DNA of 64,000 bases from Oceanobacter mangrovi. GTDB taxonomy: Bacteria > Pseudomonadota > Gammaproteobacteria > Pseudomonadales > Oceanobacteraceae. Under the pieces are notes generated by a model that ran no database searches, had not been told where the DNA came from, and worked only from the letters and a program-made list of their open reading frames with translations. Where the stretch lies: positions 558,001 through 622,000 of the forward strand of contig NZ_JAHXZR010000001.1 in assembly GCF_019740315.1 (NCBI RefSeq), in the 5' to 3' direction. How positions within the stretch are numbered: position 1 is the stretch's first letter; each line of letters starts with the position of its first letter. Both the position numbers and the translations under genes were made by a program. Shown here in pieces: positions 1 to 8,734 of this stretch.

Positions 1-156
1 GGGAATCAGGTCGTAGCGGCGTTTCAGCTGCACTTCGATCTGGGCAAAGGCGTTCTGGAACCGGTTACGGTAGTTGACCAGATTGTTGTAGACCGACACC
101 ACATAAAGCAGGATCGCCACGATGACGACGATGGTAATGATGGTTGATGTACCCAT
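1..156 (-). CDS. lemA: LemA family protein (N-terminal part only)
   Basis: The 52 codons present encode a short hydrophobic N-terminal segment followed by [20 protein letters not shown] and the basic stretch LKRRYDLIP, which is the hallmark start of LemA proteins. LemA proteins have one N-terminal membrane helix and a periplasmic or extracytoplasmic helical domain; their role is poorly defined. The gene runs off the left edge. The ATG is preceded by AGGAG at 8 bases. It lies 14 bases downstream of ydbL on the same strand, so the three leftward genes ynbE-ydbL-lemA probably form an operon. Confidence 0.9.
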   Translation of the reverse strand, partial: MGTSTIITIVVIVAILLYVVSVYNNLVNYRNRFQNAFAQIEVQLKRRYDLIP

Positions 157-170
157 GCGACTAACTCCTG

Positions 171-497
171 TTATTGCTCGCGTTGCCAGCTGCTGTCGCC
201 AGCCTGGTAATAGAATCCTTCGTCACGGGCCTTGCCGGTGAGTTTTTCGCCGGCAATTTTTTCAATATTGGCCAGCGGCGTGTTCTGCTTGTTGGCGATT
301 TCCTGGTAGTGGGTACGACGTTGGGTGTTGATACTTTTCACCAGGGTTGCTGCATCACTGTTATCTGCCTGAATCAGACCGATATAACCATCCAGACGTT
401 CACCGACGATGCCCAGCTCACGAGCCGAGTCGAGATCGAGTGCACTGGCAGCAACACTGACCAGCAGGCCCGCCAACAGGGTTAGCATAAATTTCAT
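171..497 (-). CDS. ydbL: YdbL family periplasmic protein (DUF1318)
   Basis: A 108-residue protein with a clear signal peptide (residues 1-19, cleavage near ASA-LDL) and the DUF1318 pattern: ARELGIVGE, then LDGYIGLI, then residues resembling INxxRxxxYQEIA, then IAGEKL. In E. coli ydbL follows ydbH and ynbE, and YdbL is reported to act on the YdbH-YnbE inter-membrane bridge that helps lipid homeostasis of the outer membrane. Here it directly follows ynbE, as expected, but ydbH is not in the window upstream of ynbE. Function here is inferred from the family. Confidence 0.9.
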   Translation of the reverse strand: MKFMLTLLAGLLVSVAASALDLDSARELGIVGERLDGYIGLIQADNSDAATLVKSINTQRRTHYQEIANKQNTPLANIEKIAGEKLTGKARDEGFYYQAGDSSWQREQ

Positions 498-514
498 CTG
501 TGTTTCTCCGCTGC

Positions 515-721
515 TCAGAAAAGGGCGTCGTTTTGTTCGAACAGGTTCTCGAGGTCTTTTTCGACCTTCACCCGTACCTCATGCTCAATCTTGACGTTGA
601 GGTTGATGGTGATCGGCTTGTCCGGGGCGGCCAGCTTGACGGTGCAAGCGCTCAGCAGCAGGGCTGCCAATGGCACCAGTAGTGCTGATCTGACGATTGC
701 AGCAGGATGGGATTGGAACAT
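515..721 (-). CDS. ynbE: YnbE-like small outer-membrane lipoprotein
   Basis: A 68-residue lipoprotein precursor: hydrophobic signal then lipobox LLSAC (Cys near residue 26). The mature part contains PITINLNVKIEHEVRVKVEK, the conserved YnbE core. In E. coli YnbE is the outer-membrane partner of the AsmA-like protein YdbH in a trans-envelope bridge. It is the first gene of the leftward group with ydbL and lemA; its promoter must lie between it and the divergent cytochrome gene. The large ydbH gene that normally precedes it is absent here. Confidence 0.88.
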   Translation of the reverse strand: MFQSHPAAIVRSALLVPLAALLLSACTVKLAAPDKPITINLNVKIEHEVRVKVEKDLENLFEQNDALF

Positions 722-907
722 GCGTACACTCCTTGACGTGATGGTTTACTCTACCTGCCGTGTGTGGCAATGCAACGGCAAATGCAGCTGAACGAGAACC
801 CGGTTGGCCGCAAATTCTGTCATGGCTGGCGTGGCGAAACGGGCGTAATACCAATTTCCATTGCCCTCGATCATTGTGTGTGATTCCACTGGCTTGCAAA
901 AAGTCGC

Positions 908-913
908 TATAAT
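908..913 (+). promoter_or_regulatory. -10 element upstream of cytochrome c5
   Basis: A perfect TATAAT followed by a GC-rich discriminator (CCGCGCG), 52 bases before the GTG start of the cytochrome gene. No good -35 box is visible at 16-18 bases upstream. GC-rich discriminators are typical of growth-rate or stringently controlled promoters; that last point is inference. Confidence 0.5.
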
Positions 914-965
914 CCGCGCGATTTTAATTTTTATAAGCCGTATTAGCTTAAAAAAGGGGACCGTT

Positions 966-1373
966 GTGAACCATTTCAAAGCACTGATCGTTGCTGTTGC
1001 AACTCTGGTGGCTTCGCAAGCTTTCGCTGCTGCTGAGACCAATGAAGACAAGATTCGTGCACGCATCGCACCAGTGGGTGAAGTGTGTGTGGGCGCAGAA
1101 TGTGGCGGTGCTGTTGTGGCAGCTTCCTCCGGTCCTCGCTCTGGTGAAGAAGTATACGGCGGCGCGTGTATCGCCTGTCACGGTGCTGGCGTACTGGGTG
1201 CACCGAAGAAAGGTGATACCGCAGCCTGGGATGCCCGTCTGGAGAAAGGTTTTGATGCCACTCTGAACAACGCCATTCACGGTCTGAACAGCATGCCACC
1301 CAAAGGTAACTGCCTGAACTGTTCTGACGACGAACTGCTGGCGGCTATCAAGTTCATGTCTGGTCGCGAATAA
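966..1373 (+). CDS. Cytochrome c5 family monoheme protein
   Basis: A 135-residue periplasmic c-type cytochrome. A signal peptide covers about residues 1-22 (ends AFA). The mature domain has the heme motif CIACH, the likely axial methionine in NSMPPKGNC, and the second cysteine pair CLNC characteristic of cytochrome c5. The GTG start was chosen because AGGGGA lies 5 bases upstream and it yields a proper signal peptide; the frame is open further upstream but that would add 35 unrelated residues. It likely carries electrons to a terminal oxidase or reductase. The gene stands alone and ends at a bidirectional terminator. Confidence 0.92.
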   Translation: MNHFKALIVAVATLVASQAFAAAETNEDKIRARIAPVGEVCVGAECGGAVVAASSGPRSGEEVYGGACIACHGAGVLGAPKKGDTAAWDARLEKGFDATLNNAIHGLNSMPPKGNCLNCSDDELLAAIKFMSGRE

Positions 1374-1400
1374 GACCATCTGAACGACTTGCACGTCAGC

Positions 1401-1427
1401 AAAAAGCCGCACTTGGTGCGGCTTTTT
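1401..1427. terminator. Bidirectional intrinsic terminator
   Basis: Seven-base-pair GC stem GCCGCAC / GTGCGGC with a TTG loop, flanked by AAAAA on the left and TTTTT on the right, so it has a U-tract in both directions. It separates the convergent cytochrome c5 and speE-like genes. Confidence 0.92.
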
Positions 1428-1454
1428 GTTTTCTGGCGTTTGGTTTTCCCCTAT

Positions 1455-2309
1455 CTAGTCCTCCAGCCCCAGTGCTCGCTGCATAAATTCCGGCAGCGCC
1501 AGACCGGCAGCATGGGTTTCGGCGTTGTAATAACCCGTGCGGAAAGGTTTTTCGGCAGCATCTTCAATCCGGAAAACCGTGACGTCGGACTCCTGGCTGG
1601 CGAGTGTGCAACTCCACCAACCGGACGGGTAAATTGGCTGCGGAAACGGCATGGTGTGGCTGCTGCCCGCGCCGGACTGGGCCAGTTCCCGATGCAGTTG
1701 CGGAATCAGGCTGTTGGCCTGATAGAGGGGCGATTCCGACGCCTGTACCAGAATGCCGTCACTGGTCAGAACCCGAAAACACTGCTGATAAAAATCAACG
1801 GCCGAAGCTGCAATGACTTGGCGGTCGAGAATAATCAGGTCCAGCGATGCGTCTGGCTGGCTTGTGAGCCAGCTGGCGGCATCGCTGATCAGCAACCTGG
1901 CGCGAGGGTCCTGCATGGCGTCGCCTTGTTGAGGGAAATGCTGTGCGGCCAGACGGCTGACCAGATCATCCGGGCTGACTTGCCACGCCTGCTCAATAGC
2001 GGGGTGCTGCAGTACCTCGCGAAGAATGCCGCCGTCTCCCAGGCCAAGAATGGCAACCCGTTTGGGGTTGGGGTGGGCAAACAGCGCTGTGTGAGCCATC
2101 ATTTCGTAATAGATAAAACTCGTCCGGGTAGCAGCCATGGCGCGGCCATCAATCACCATCAACTTGCCGAAGCTGTCGGTGTCGTAGATATCGATGGTGT
2201 GCAAGTCGCTCTGAGCGGAATCTATCCGGCCTTTTACTTTCAGAGAGAAGGCCGAGCCCTGTGGATCGCAGACCTCGGTGAACCAGCCATCTGCCTGTGG
2301 ATATGTCAT
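1455..2309 (-). CDS. speE: Spermidine synthase-like protein with altered active site
   Basis: A 284-residue protein of the SpeE polyamine aminopropyltransferase family. The N-terminal beta domain (LKVKGRIDSAQSDLHTIDIY, FGKLMVIDG) and Rossmann nucleotide-binding motif GLGDGG (residues 89-94) are present, as are the C-terminal signatures ESPLY and YPSGWW. Two family landmarks are lost: the acidic V-E/D-I-D strand end reads VSPD (111-114), and the DSTDPxGPAxGLF catalytic loop after LIIL (158-161) is reduced to DRQVIAAS, about five residues shorter and without the second aspartate. It may be inactive, changed in substrate, or serve another role. It is divergent from arginine decarboxylase, which fits polyamine metabolism. 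Confidence 0.8.
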   Translation of the reverse strand: MTYPQADGWFTEVCDPQGSAFSLKVKGRIDSAQSDLHTIDIYDTDSFGKLMVIDGRAMAATRTSFIYYEMMAHTALFAHPNPKRVAILGLGDGGILREVLQHPAIEQAWQVSPDDLVSRLAAQHFPQQGDAMQDPRARLLISDAASWLTSQPDASLDLIILDRQVIAASAVDFYQQCFRVLTSDGILVQASESPLYQANSLIPQLHRELAQSGAGSSHTMPFPQPIYPSGWWSCTLASQESDVTVFRIEDAAEKPFRTGYYNAETHAAGLALPEFMQRALGLED

Positions 2310-2496
2310 GTCGGATACTCAAATGGATCGATGTTCTTTAAACTCGGACGTCATGACTACAGTTCAGGACGACCGCACGGAGACGTGTGACAGCGACATC
2401 AGCGATATCAGCAGCGTTGCCGAATGCCAGCCGGATATGCCGTGCGCTACCTTAACCCATCCCTCGCCCGAGGCGAAACCCAAGCCAGGAATGCCT

Positions 2497-4398
2497 ATGA
2501 CCACTCAGAATCCTTCGTTACTCCCGGATGCCTTCAACCTGCCACACTGGAGTGAGGGATATGCCAGGGTGAACGCCGAAGGCAATATCTGCATGCATCC
2601 GGACCCGCTTTCTGATGCCGGTATCGACCTCAGCGAGCTGGCGCAACGGGTCAAGCAGGAAGGTTTACGGTTGCCGGTGCTGGTACGTTTTCCCGGCATT
2701 TTGCATCACCGGGTGCAGAGTCTGGTGAGTGCCTTTGCGCGGGCGCGGGAAGAAAACGACTACCAGGGCACTTTCTGCCCGGTTTATCCCATCAAGGTGA
2801 ACCAGCAACAGCCGGTCGTGGCGCAGATCATTGCAGGTCAGCAGCAGGCCGGGGTTGAACGCATTGGTCTTGAAGCTGGCAGCAAACCGGAGCTGATTGC
2901 GGTGCTGGCGCAGGCGCGTAACGTCAAGGCCAATATTGTCTGCAACGGTTACAAGGATGCCCACTTTATCCGGCTGGCGCTGATGGCCGAAAAAATGGGT
3001 CATAACGTTTTTCTCGTCATCGAAAAAATGTCCGAGCTGCCACTGATCCTGCGTGAAGCCGAGCGGGTTGGCGTCAAGCCACGTCTTGGTGTGCGGGCCC
3101 GTCTGACCACCATTGGTCGTGGTAACTGGCAAAACACCGGTGGCGAGAAATCCAAGTTTGGTTTGTCAGCCTTGCAGATTCTGCAGGCGATTGAATTGCT
3201 GAAAGAGCAGGACCAGCTCGACACCCTGCAACTGCTGCATTTCCATCTGGGTTCCCAGCTCGCCAATATTCATGATATTCACACAGGCCTGCGTGAATGT
3301 ACCCGCATCTATGCCGAGCTGATCAAGCTGGGCGTGCCGGTACAGTGGCTCGACGTGGGTGGCGGCCTGGGAGTGGATTACGAAGGAACGCATTCTCGCA
3401 GTCTCTGTTCGATGAACTACAGCATGCTCGAATACGCCCGCAAGGTGGTCGAGGCGATGAAAGACATCAGTGCCGAGCTGGGCTCGCCAGAGCCGAATAT
3501 CATCACCGAATCCGGCCGTGCCATGACGGCTCACCATGCGGTGTTGCTGACTGAGATTATCGATCACGAACGGCCTGCCGACGGCGAACTCGAGCCGCTA
3601 CAGGACGATGATCCTGTCTGTCTGAAAGGGCTGCACCGGGCTTATGAAGTCCTGTTGGAAACCCGTTCCAGTGGCGCGCTGGTGGAGCTGTTCCACGATG
3701 TGCAGCACTGGGTCATCGAAGCCAATACCTCATTCAGCCTCGGGCTGCTGAGTCTGGCCCAGCGTGCCAGCATCGAAACCCTGTACGCCCGTACCAGCCA
3801 GCTGCTGATGGAAAAACTCAATCCGGCCAACCGTTCGCACCGGCCGCTGATCGACGAGTTGCAGGAAAAGCTGGCCGACAAGGTATTCGTGAACTTTTCG
3901 CTGTTCCAGTCGTTGCCAGACGTCTGGGGCATTGAACAGATCTTCCCGATTCTGCCAGTGTGCGGCCATAACCAGCCAATGACCCGCCGTGGCGTTTTGC
4001 AGGACATCACCTGTGACTCCGACGGCCGCATCGACTGCTACGTCGAAAGCGAAGGTCTTAGCACCAGCCTGCCGCTGCCATCGATCCAGCGTGGCGACTT
4101 GCTGGCCTTCTTTATGGTTGGCGCCTATCAGGAAATTCTTGGTGACCTGCACAATCTGTTTGGCGATACCGATTCGGTTGACGTGGTGATGGATGCCAAT
4201 GGTGATCCACAACTGCGTAACCCGGTGTGGGGCGACCATATCGCCAAGGTGTTGAGCTACGTGAACTTCAACGCCGACGATATTCGTCACCGGCTGATGA
4301 GTCAGGTGGCCCAAAGTTCATTGACCAATGAAGACAAGGCGCTGTTCCAGCGTGAGTTGTCGGAATCGCTGCAGGCCTACACCTACCTGCAGCTGTAA
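2497..4398 (+). CDS. speA: Biosynthetic arginine decarboxylase
   Basis: About 633 residues, close to E. coli SpeA (658). It converts arginine to agmatine, the first step of one route to putrescine. The PLP-binding lysine lies in YPIKVNQ; GLEAGSK, SGGEKSKFGL, DVGGGLGVDYEG and the C-terminal catalytic ITCDSDG are all conserved. The frame is open back to 2278, inside speE, but ATG 2497 has AGGA at 6 bases and aligns with the family start. The preceding ~190 bases to the divergent speE-like gene are then the shared promoter region. A hairpin follows the stop. Confidence 0.95.
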   Translation: MTTQNPSLLPDAFNLPHWSEGYARVNAEGNICMHPDPLSDAGIDLSELAQRVKQEGLRLPVLVRFPGILHHRVQSLVSAFARAREENDYQGTFCPVYPIKVNQQQPVVAQIIAGQQQAGVERIGLEAGSKPELIAVLAQARNVKANIVCNGYKDAHFIRLALMAEKMGHNVFLVIEKMSELPLILREAERVGVKPRLGVRARLTTIGRGNWQNTGGEKSKFGLSALQILQAIELLKEQDQLDTLQLLHFHLGSQLANIHDIHTGLRECTRIYAELIKLGVPVQWLDVGGGLGVDYEGTHSRSLCSMNYSMLEYARKVVEAMKDISAELGSPEPNIITESGRAMTAHHAVLLTEIIDHERPADGELEPLQDDDPVCLKGLHRAYEVLLETRSSGALVELFHDVQHWVIEANTSFSLGLLSLAQRASIETLYARTSQLLMEKLNPANRSHRPLIDELQEKLADKVFVNFSLFQSLPDVWGIEQIFPILPVCGHNQPMTRRGVLQDITCDSDGRIDCYVESEGLSTSLPLPSIQRGDLLAFFMVGAYQEILGDLHNLFGDTDSVDVVMDANGDPQLRNPVWGDHIAKVLSYVNFNADDIRHRLMSQVAQSSLTNEDKALFQRELSESLQAYTYLQL

Positions 4399-4447
4399 GC
4401 CTGGCCACAATCGTCAAGCCCTGCATGACGACGGCCGAATCATCAGC

Positions 4448-4471
4448 AGCGACCTTCAAATGAAGGTCGCT
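4448..4471 (+). terminator. Probable terminator of speA
   Basis: An 11-base-pair perfect stem AGCGACCTTCA / TGAAGGTCGCT with an AA loop, in the gap between convergent speA and the monooxygenase gene. The following T-run is only three bases, so termination strength is uncertain. Confidence 0.6.
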
Positions 4472-4486
4472 TTGGCTAGCGGTCGC

Positions 4487-6292
4487 TCAGGTCAGGTGAT
4501 GCACACTTTCCATACCGTAGACGGGGGTTTTGATCCCTTCCATACGGGCTTTCAGTTGCAGCGACAGATACTGCGAATAATGACGGGACTGATGCAGGTT
4601 GCCGCCATGGAACCACAAGGCAGTCTGACGGGTTGGTTTCCACATGTTGCGCAGTTCGCCTTCCCAGGGGCCCGGGTCCTTGGTCGTTGCTGACCCCATA
4701 CCCCAGCACTTGCCAACCTTGTCGGCGACTTCCTGTGAAATGATTTTGGCGGCCCAGCCATTCATTGAGCCAAAACCGGTGGCGTAGACGATCAGGTCTG
4801 CTTGCAGTTCGGAGCCATCGGTCAGAATCACCGAATGAGGCGTAATGCGTTCAATGGTGGTGTGGCTCTTCAGCTTGATATCGCCGCTGGCGATCAGTTC
4901 AGAAGCGCCAACGTCGATGTAATAGCCCGATGCCCGGCGCAGGTATTTCATAAACAAACCGGAACCGTCGTCGCCGAAGTCGAGCATAAAACCGGCTTTT
5001 TCGAGGCTCTGATAAAAATCGGCGTCTTGCTCGGCAACCTGTTGATACAGCGGAATATGGAATTCCGGCATGATCCGGAAGGGAATGGATGCGAAGGTGA
5101 GGTCCGCTTTGTAGGTGGTCATGCCGTTCTGTACGGCCTGCTCTGAATACAGTCCACCCAGCACTTTATCCATCAGCGAATCTGATTTGATGATGTGCGT
5201 TGATGAGCGCTGGATCATGGTGACGTCAGCACCATGCTCCCACAGCGCTGCACAGATATCATGGGCCGAGTTGTTGGCCCCCAGTACCACCACTTTTTTG
5301 CCGCTGTAGGCTTCGCCGCCAGGATGCTGGCTGGAGTGATGTTGTTCACCTTCAAATTGGTCCTGACCCGGAATGGCCGGAATATTCGGGATACCCGACA
5401 TGCCGGTCGCCAGTACCAGTTGTTTGGGACGTAACACCAGCTGTTCGCCGTCACGGCAGACATGGACAATCCACTCTTCGGCCTGCTCGTCATAGCGGGC
5501 TGATGTGCACTCGGTCGAACCCCAGTAATTCAGCTCCATCACCCGGGTGTACATTTCCAGCCAGTCGCCAATTTTGTCTTTCGGAGCAAATACCGGCCAG
5601 TTATCCGGGAAAGGCAAATACGGCATGTGGTCGTACCAGACCGGGTCGTGCAGGCAGAGGGATTTGTAGCGGCGGCGCCAGGCGTCACCGGGCTTTTCAA
5701 GCTTGTCGATGATCAGCGTTGGTACATCCAGCTGGCGCAAGCGTGCGCCCAGGCCAATGCCGCCCTGACCGCCACCAATAATCAGGCAATAGGGCTGTTC
5801 GCTGTAACCCAGGCTTTCGGCTTCTTGCTGGCGTTTTTCCTGCCAGGTCTGACGGTGTTTGTTGATGCCATGTTCTGCTCCCCGAGGCCGTTTGAAGCCC
5901 CTTCTTTCCGGATAGTCTTTCAGCTCAACCATGGTGGTGAGCAGGGTCCACGCCAGACCACTGCGCAAGCGCAGATGACCTCGACAGCTGGCGACCGCGG
6001 TATCGAAGGTAATCCAGGCTTCGATAACGCCGTTGTTGTCAGTGGCTTCCTCTTCCAGCTGCCAGTTGCCGGGGCGGGTGTGGTCGAGTGTCGCTGCCAG
6101 CATGGTGGCAATCTGCTGGCGGCCTTCGAGCGTTTTGATATTCCAGGTGAAGGCGACCAGATCGCGCCAGAAACCATTGGCTTCAAACAATTCGGCAGCA
6201 CTTTCTGGGCCGCTTTGGCGCAGCGTCTGATTGAGTTTGTCGAGCCATTGTTGGGCTGCTATCGAAGCCGGGGATTGATAGGAGTGGGTCAT
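4487..6292 (-). CDS. Flavin-dependent monooxygenase with N-terminal NTF2-like domain
   Basis: A 601-residue two-part protein. Residues ~1-150 look like an NTF2/SnoaL-like domain (LFEANGFWRDLVAFTWNIKT pattern). Residues ~165-590 form a class B flavoprotein monooxygenase: FAD motif IIGGGQGGIGLGARL, NADPH motif VVVLGANNSAHDI, and ATGF near the C-terminus. This arrangement is common among bacterial and fungal YUCCA-like monooxygenases whose substrates are mostly unknown; likely reactions are N- or S-oxygenation or Baeyer-Villiger oxidation. A sigma54 promoter lies upstream and a divergent sigma54 activator gene follows, so expression is probably induced by a specific compound. RBS GGAGA precedes the ATG. 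Confidence 0.88.
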   Translation of the reverse strand: MTHSYQSPASIAAQQWLDKLNQTLRQSGPESAAELFEANGFWRDLVAFTWNIKTLEGRQQIATMLAATLDHTRPGNWQLEEEATDNNGVIEAWITFDTAVASCRGHLRLRSGLAWTLLTTMVELKDYPERRGFKRPRGAEHGINKHRQTWQEKRQQEAESLGYSEQPYCLIIGGGQGGIGLGARLRQLDVPTLIIDKLEKPGDAWRRRYKSLCLHDPVWYDHMPYLPFPDNWPVFAPKDKIGDWLEMYTRVMELNYWGSTECTSARYDEQAEEWIVHVCRDGEQLVLRPKQLVLATGMSGIPNIPAIPGQDQFEGEQHHSSQHPGGEAYSGKKVVVLGANNSAHDICAALWEHGADVTMIQRSSTHIIKSDSLMDKVLGGLYSEQAVQNGMTTYKADLTFASIPFRIMPEFHIPLYQQVAEQDADFYQSLEKAGFMLDFGDDGSGLFMKYLRRASGYYIDVGASELIASGDIKLKSHTTIERITPHSVILTDGSELQADLIVYATGFGSMNGWAAKIISQEVADKVGKCWGMGSATTKDPGPWEGELRNMWKPTRQTALWFHGGNLHQSRHYSQYLSLQLKARMEGIKTPVYGMESVHHLT

Positions 6293-6370
6293 TGGTATCT
6301 CCGCAGGTTGTTGTTGTTTTTCTGCCTGTGATGTCTGTCGTTGGTCTGACAGCTATCGTAGATACCTTTG

Positions 6371-6386
6371 AGCAGCCCTTGTGCCA
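6371..6386 (-). promoter_or_regulatory. Sigma54 (-24/-12) promoter of the monooxygenase
   Basis: Read on the minus strand the site is TGGCACAAGGGCTGCT. The -24 box TGGCAC is perfect and GC lies at the -12 position with the required ten-base gap after GG. Transcription would begin near 6360, leaving a leader of about 68 bases before the monooxygenase ATG. The neighbouring divergent gene encodes a sigma54 activator with a full GAFTGA loop. Confidence 0.8.
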
Positions 6387-6483
6387 GCTCTGCCAGTTAA
6401 CGGATTGATCTATTCAACTGATTGAAAAATAAGGAAATATTTTTTCTACAAGGCGTTTTGCCAGCGGCTTGGTGGCGAAACTC

Positions 6484-6542
6484 TGTGACAGCTGTAACGG
6501 CGCCTGCCGATACAGCTGTCACATCAGCGTTACACTTGTAAC
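6484..6542. promoter_or_regulatory. Palindromic upstream activator sites
   Basis: A 13-base perfect inverted repeat, TGTGACAGCTGTA (6484-6496) and TACAGCTGTCACA (6511-6523), with a 14-base spacer; each arm contains the self-complementary ACAGCTGT. A second palindrome GTTAC-ACTT-GTAAC sits at 6529-6542, and TGTAACGG occurs twice 44 bases apart (about four helical turns). The block is 100-170 bases upstream of the sigma54 promoter, the usual distance for an enhancer-binding activator. Confidence 0.65.
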
Positions 6543-6659
6543 GGTTTGGCAAGGTGGAACGAATGGGCCTGTGACAAGGCCGGATAATGCTCCATAAACT
6601 GCTGTCTGATTGACCTGATCCAATAATAACAATGCGCTTTTCAGCGGCGAGGTGAGTCG

Positions 6660-8645
6660 ATGACTGCAAATCGGTTTGCGCAGGCAGGTACCAGCGAATC
6701 GTATGATCACACCCGGGTTCTGATGGAGTTCGCCCGCGACTCCAGCACCATTCCGCCACAGGATCTGATCAGCCGTTCATGGTGGCGCTGCTTGCAGGAC
6801 TATGGTCTGGAGCCAGGGCGGCGGCAACCAGCCCGGATTGTCACGGCGTCAGCTCTGCGGGAACATCAGGACGCCGCCGATGAGTTATTGGCGGTAGCAC
6901 GGGCTGGTGTTGAGCAACTCTACGCTGGTATTGCCGAGCTTGGCTATGTGTTGCTGTTGACGGATCGCCAGGGCGTTGCCGTACAGTTTCATGGTCAGGC
7001 CAAATATCGTGAGCCACTGCGTCAGGCAGGTCTGTATCTGGGAGCTGACTGGAGTGAGCTGCATGCCGGAACCTGTGCTGTCGGCACCTGTATTCAAGAA
7101 CAAACGGCTCTGACCTGTCATCGTGGTGATCATTTTGACGGCGCTCATATCTCGCTGACCTGTACGGCCGCTCCCATATTTGATCCCGCCGGCGAGCTGA
7201 TGGCCGTGCTGGATATCTCGGCGCTGAATTCGCCGTATCCCCGTGACAGCCAAACCTTTGCGTTACACCTGACCCGCATGTATGCCCATATGATCGAGGA
7301 TGCCTATTTTCTGCGCCGTTATCGCCAGCATACGATCTTTCGCTGTGATGACTCCCGCGAGCTGGTCAGTCTGAATGGCCGTATATTGCTGGCGCTCAAC
7401 GATGATGGGCTGGTGCTGGCCGGAAATACCACAGGCCGCCGCTGGTTGCAGCAGGTTGGTGGTCCGGGGGCTTCGATTGAATCGCTGCTGGCAACCAGCT
7501 GGTCAGAGATTCTGGCGGCTCATCATCTGAGTCACGACGGCGTGACGGCCTTGCAGCTGTTAGGGCAGCAGGTTTTTGGCACCCTGATCCAGCCGGTTGT
7601 GTCCAGCCGCCAGCTAGTCGCTGGTAGTTCTGTTGAGCTGGACCGGGTGCCAGAGCTGGACAGTCTGGCCGGTGATGATGTGGCAATGCGTAAAACCCTG
7701 CAGCAGGCCAAACGCTTCCGTAAACGTGACGTCAATCTGCTGTTACTGGGCGAAACCGGCACCGGCAAGGACGTGCTGGCGAATGCGATTCATCGGTCAG
7801 GCCATCGCAGTAACGCTCCTTTCGTGGCTGTTAATTGCGCTGCAATTCCAGAGTCTCTGATTGAAAGTGAATTGTTTGGTTATGCTGCCGGGGCCTTCAC
7901 CGGAGCCCGCAGCAAAGGGGCGCCCGGTTTGATTCAACAAGCGGATGGCGGCACTTTGTTTCTGGACGAAATCGGCGATATGCCGCTGTTATTGCAAACC
8001 CGTCTGCTGCGAGTGTTGGCGGAACATTCGGTAACGCCGCTGGGAGCGTCGCAACCACAGGCTGTGAATTGCCGGGTGATCGCGGCAACCCATCAAAATC
8101 TTCCTGCCCTGATTGAAACCGGTCGGTTCCGCGCGGATCTGTATTATCGTCTTAATGGCGCGACTCTGACGCTGCCACCACTGCGGCAGCGCAGTGATTG
8201 TGAATATCTGATGCGACGCTTGCTCAAAAAGCTGCAGCAGCAGGTTGGACGTGCTCGTCTGGCATTACGGGCGGATGCTGTCAGTGCGTTGCTGGGCTGG
8301 CATTGGCCGGGCAATGTGCGGGAGCTGGTGAATGTACTGGCCTATGCGGAAGCGCATTCAGAATCCGGCCTGATCGGTGTTGATGATCTTCCTGATGATC
8401 TGCATCCGGAAAATTCGTTGCCAATGCTGAACAATCTTGTTCATCCGGTTGAAGCCAGGGAAACTTTGGCCGATAGCCTGTCTGAGTCAATAATCGATGA
8501 GAGCCACCAGTTGGCTGGATTACTGGTAGATAATGACTGGAATCTGAGTGCCGTCGCACGCCAGCTCAATATCTCCCGGCCGACCCTGTATCGACGTATT
8601 CAGCGTTACGGGATTCGAAGGACCACCTGCATTGGTACTCATTGA
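6660..8645 (+). CDS. Sigma54-dependent activator, AcoR type
   Basis: A 661-residue enhancer-binding protein. The N-terminal ~300 residues include a GAF-like sensory region (GTCAVGTCIQEQ, FDPAGELMAVLDIS). The central AAA+ domain has Walker A GETGTGKD, the sigma54-contacting GAFTGA loop and Walker B GGTLFLDEIGD. The C-terminus is a Fis-type helix-turn-helix (LSAVARQLNISRPTLYRRI). This layout matches AcoR-like regulators that respond directly to a small organic effector. It is divergent from the flavin monooxygenase, whose promoter is of the sigma54 type, so it most likely controls that gene. RBS GAGGTGA precedes the ATG. Confidence 0.92.
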   Translation: MTANRFAQAGTSESYDHTRVLMEFARDSSTIPPQDLISRSWWRCLQDYGLEPGRRQPARIVTASALREHQDAADELLAVARAGVEQLYAGIAELGYVLLLTDRQGVAVQFHGQAKYREPLRQAGLYLGADWSELHAGTCAVGTCIQEQTALTCHRGDHFDGAHISLTCTAAPIFDPAGELMAVLDISALNSPYPRDSQTFALHLTRMYAHMIEDAYFLRRYRQHTIFRCDDSRELVSLNGRILLALNDDGLVLAGNTTGRRWLQQVGGPGASIESLLATSWSEILAAHHLSHDGVTALQLLGQQVFGTLIQPVVSSRQLVAGSSVELDRVPELDSLAGDDVAMRKTLQQAKRFRKRDVNLLLLGETGTGKDVLANAIHRSGHRSNAPFVAVNCAAIPESLIESELFGYAAGAFTGARSKGAPGLIQQADGGTLFLDEIGDMPLLLQTRLLRVLAEHSVTPLGASQPQAVNCRVIAATHQNLPALIETGRFRADLYYRLNGATLTLPPLRQRSDCEYLMRRLLKKLQQQVGRARLALRADAVSALLGWHWPGNVRELVNVLAYAEAHSESGLIGVDDLPDDLHPENSLPMLNNLVHPVEARETLADSLSESIIDESHQLAGLLVDNDWNLSAVARQLNISRPTLYRRIQRYGIRRTTCIGTH

Positions 8646-8734
8646 GAAAAATTGTTACGGAATGTGTTTTCTCGTGGCAAGGACGTCAGTTTTGGCTATA
8701 TCTATTGGGCTTGCACTTACAAGGGGAGGTGTTC

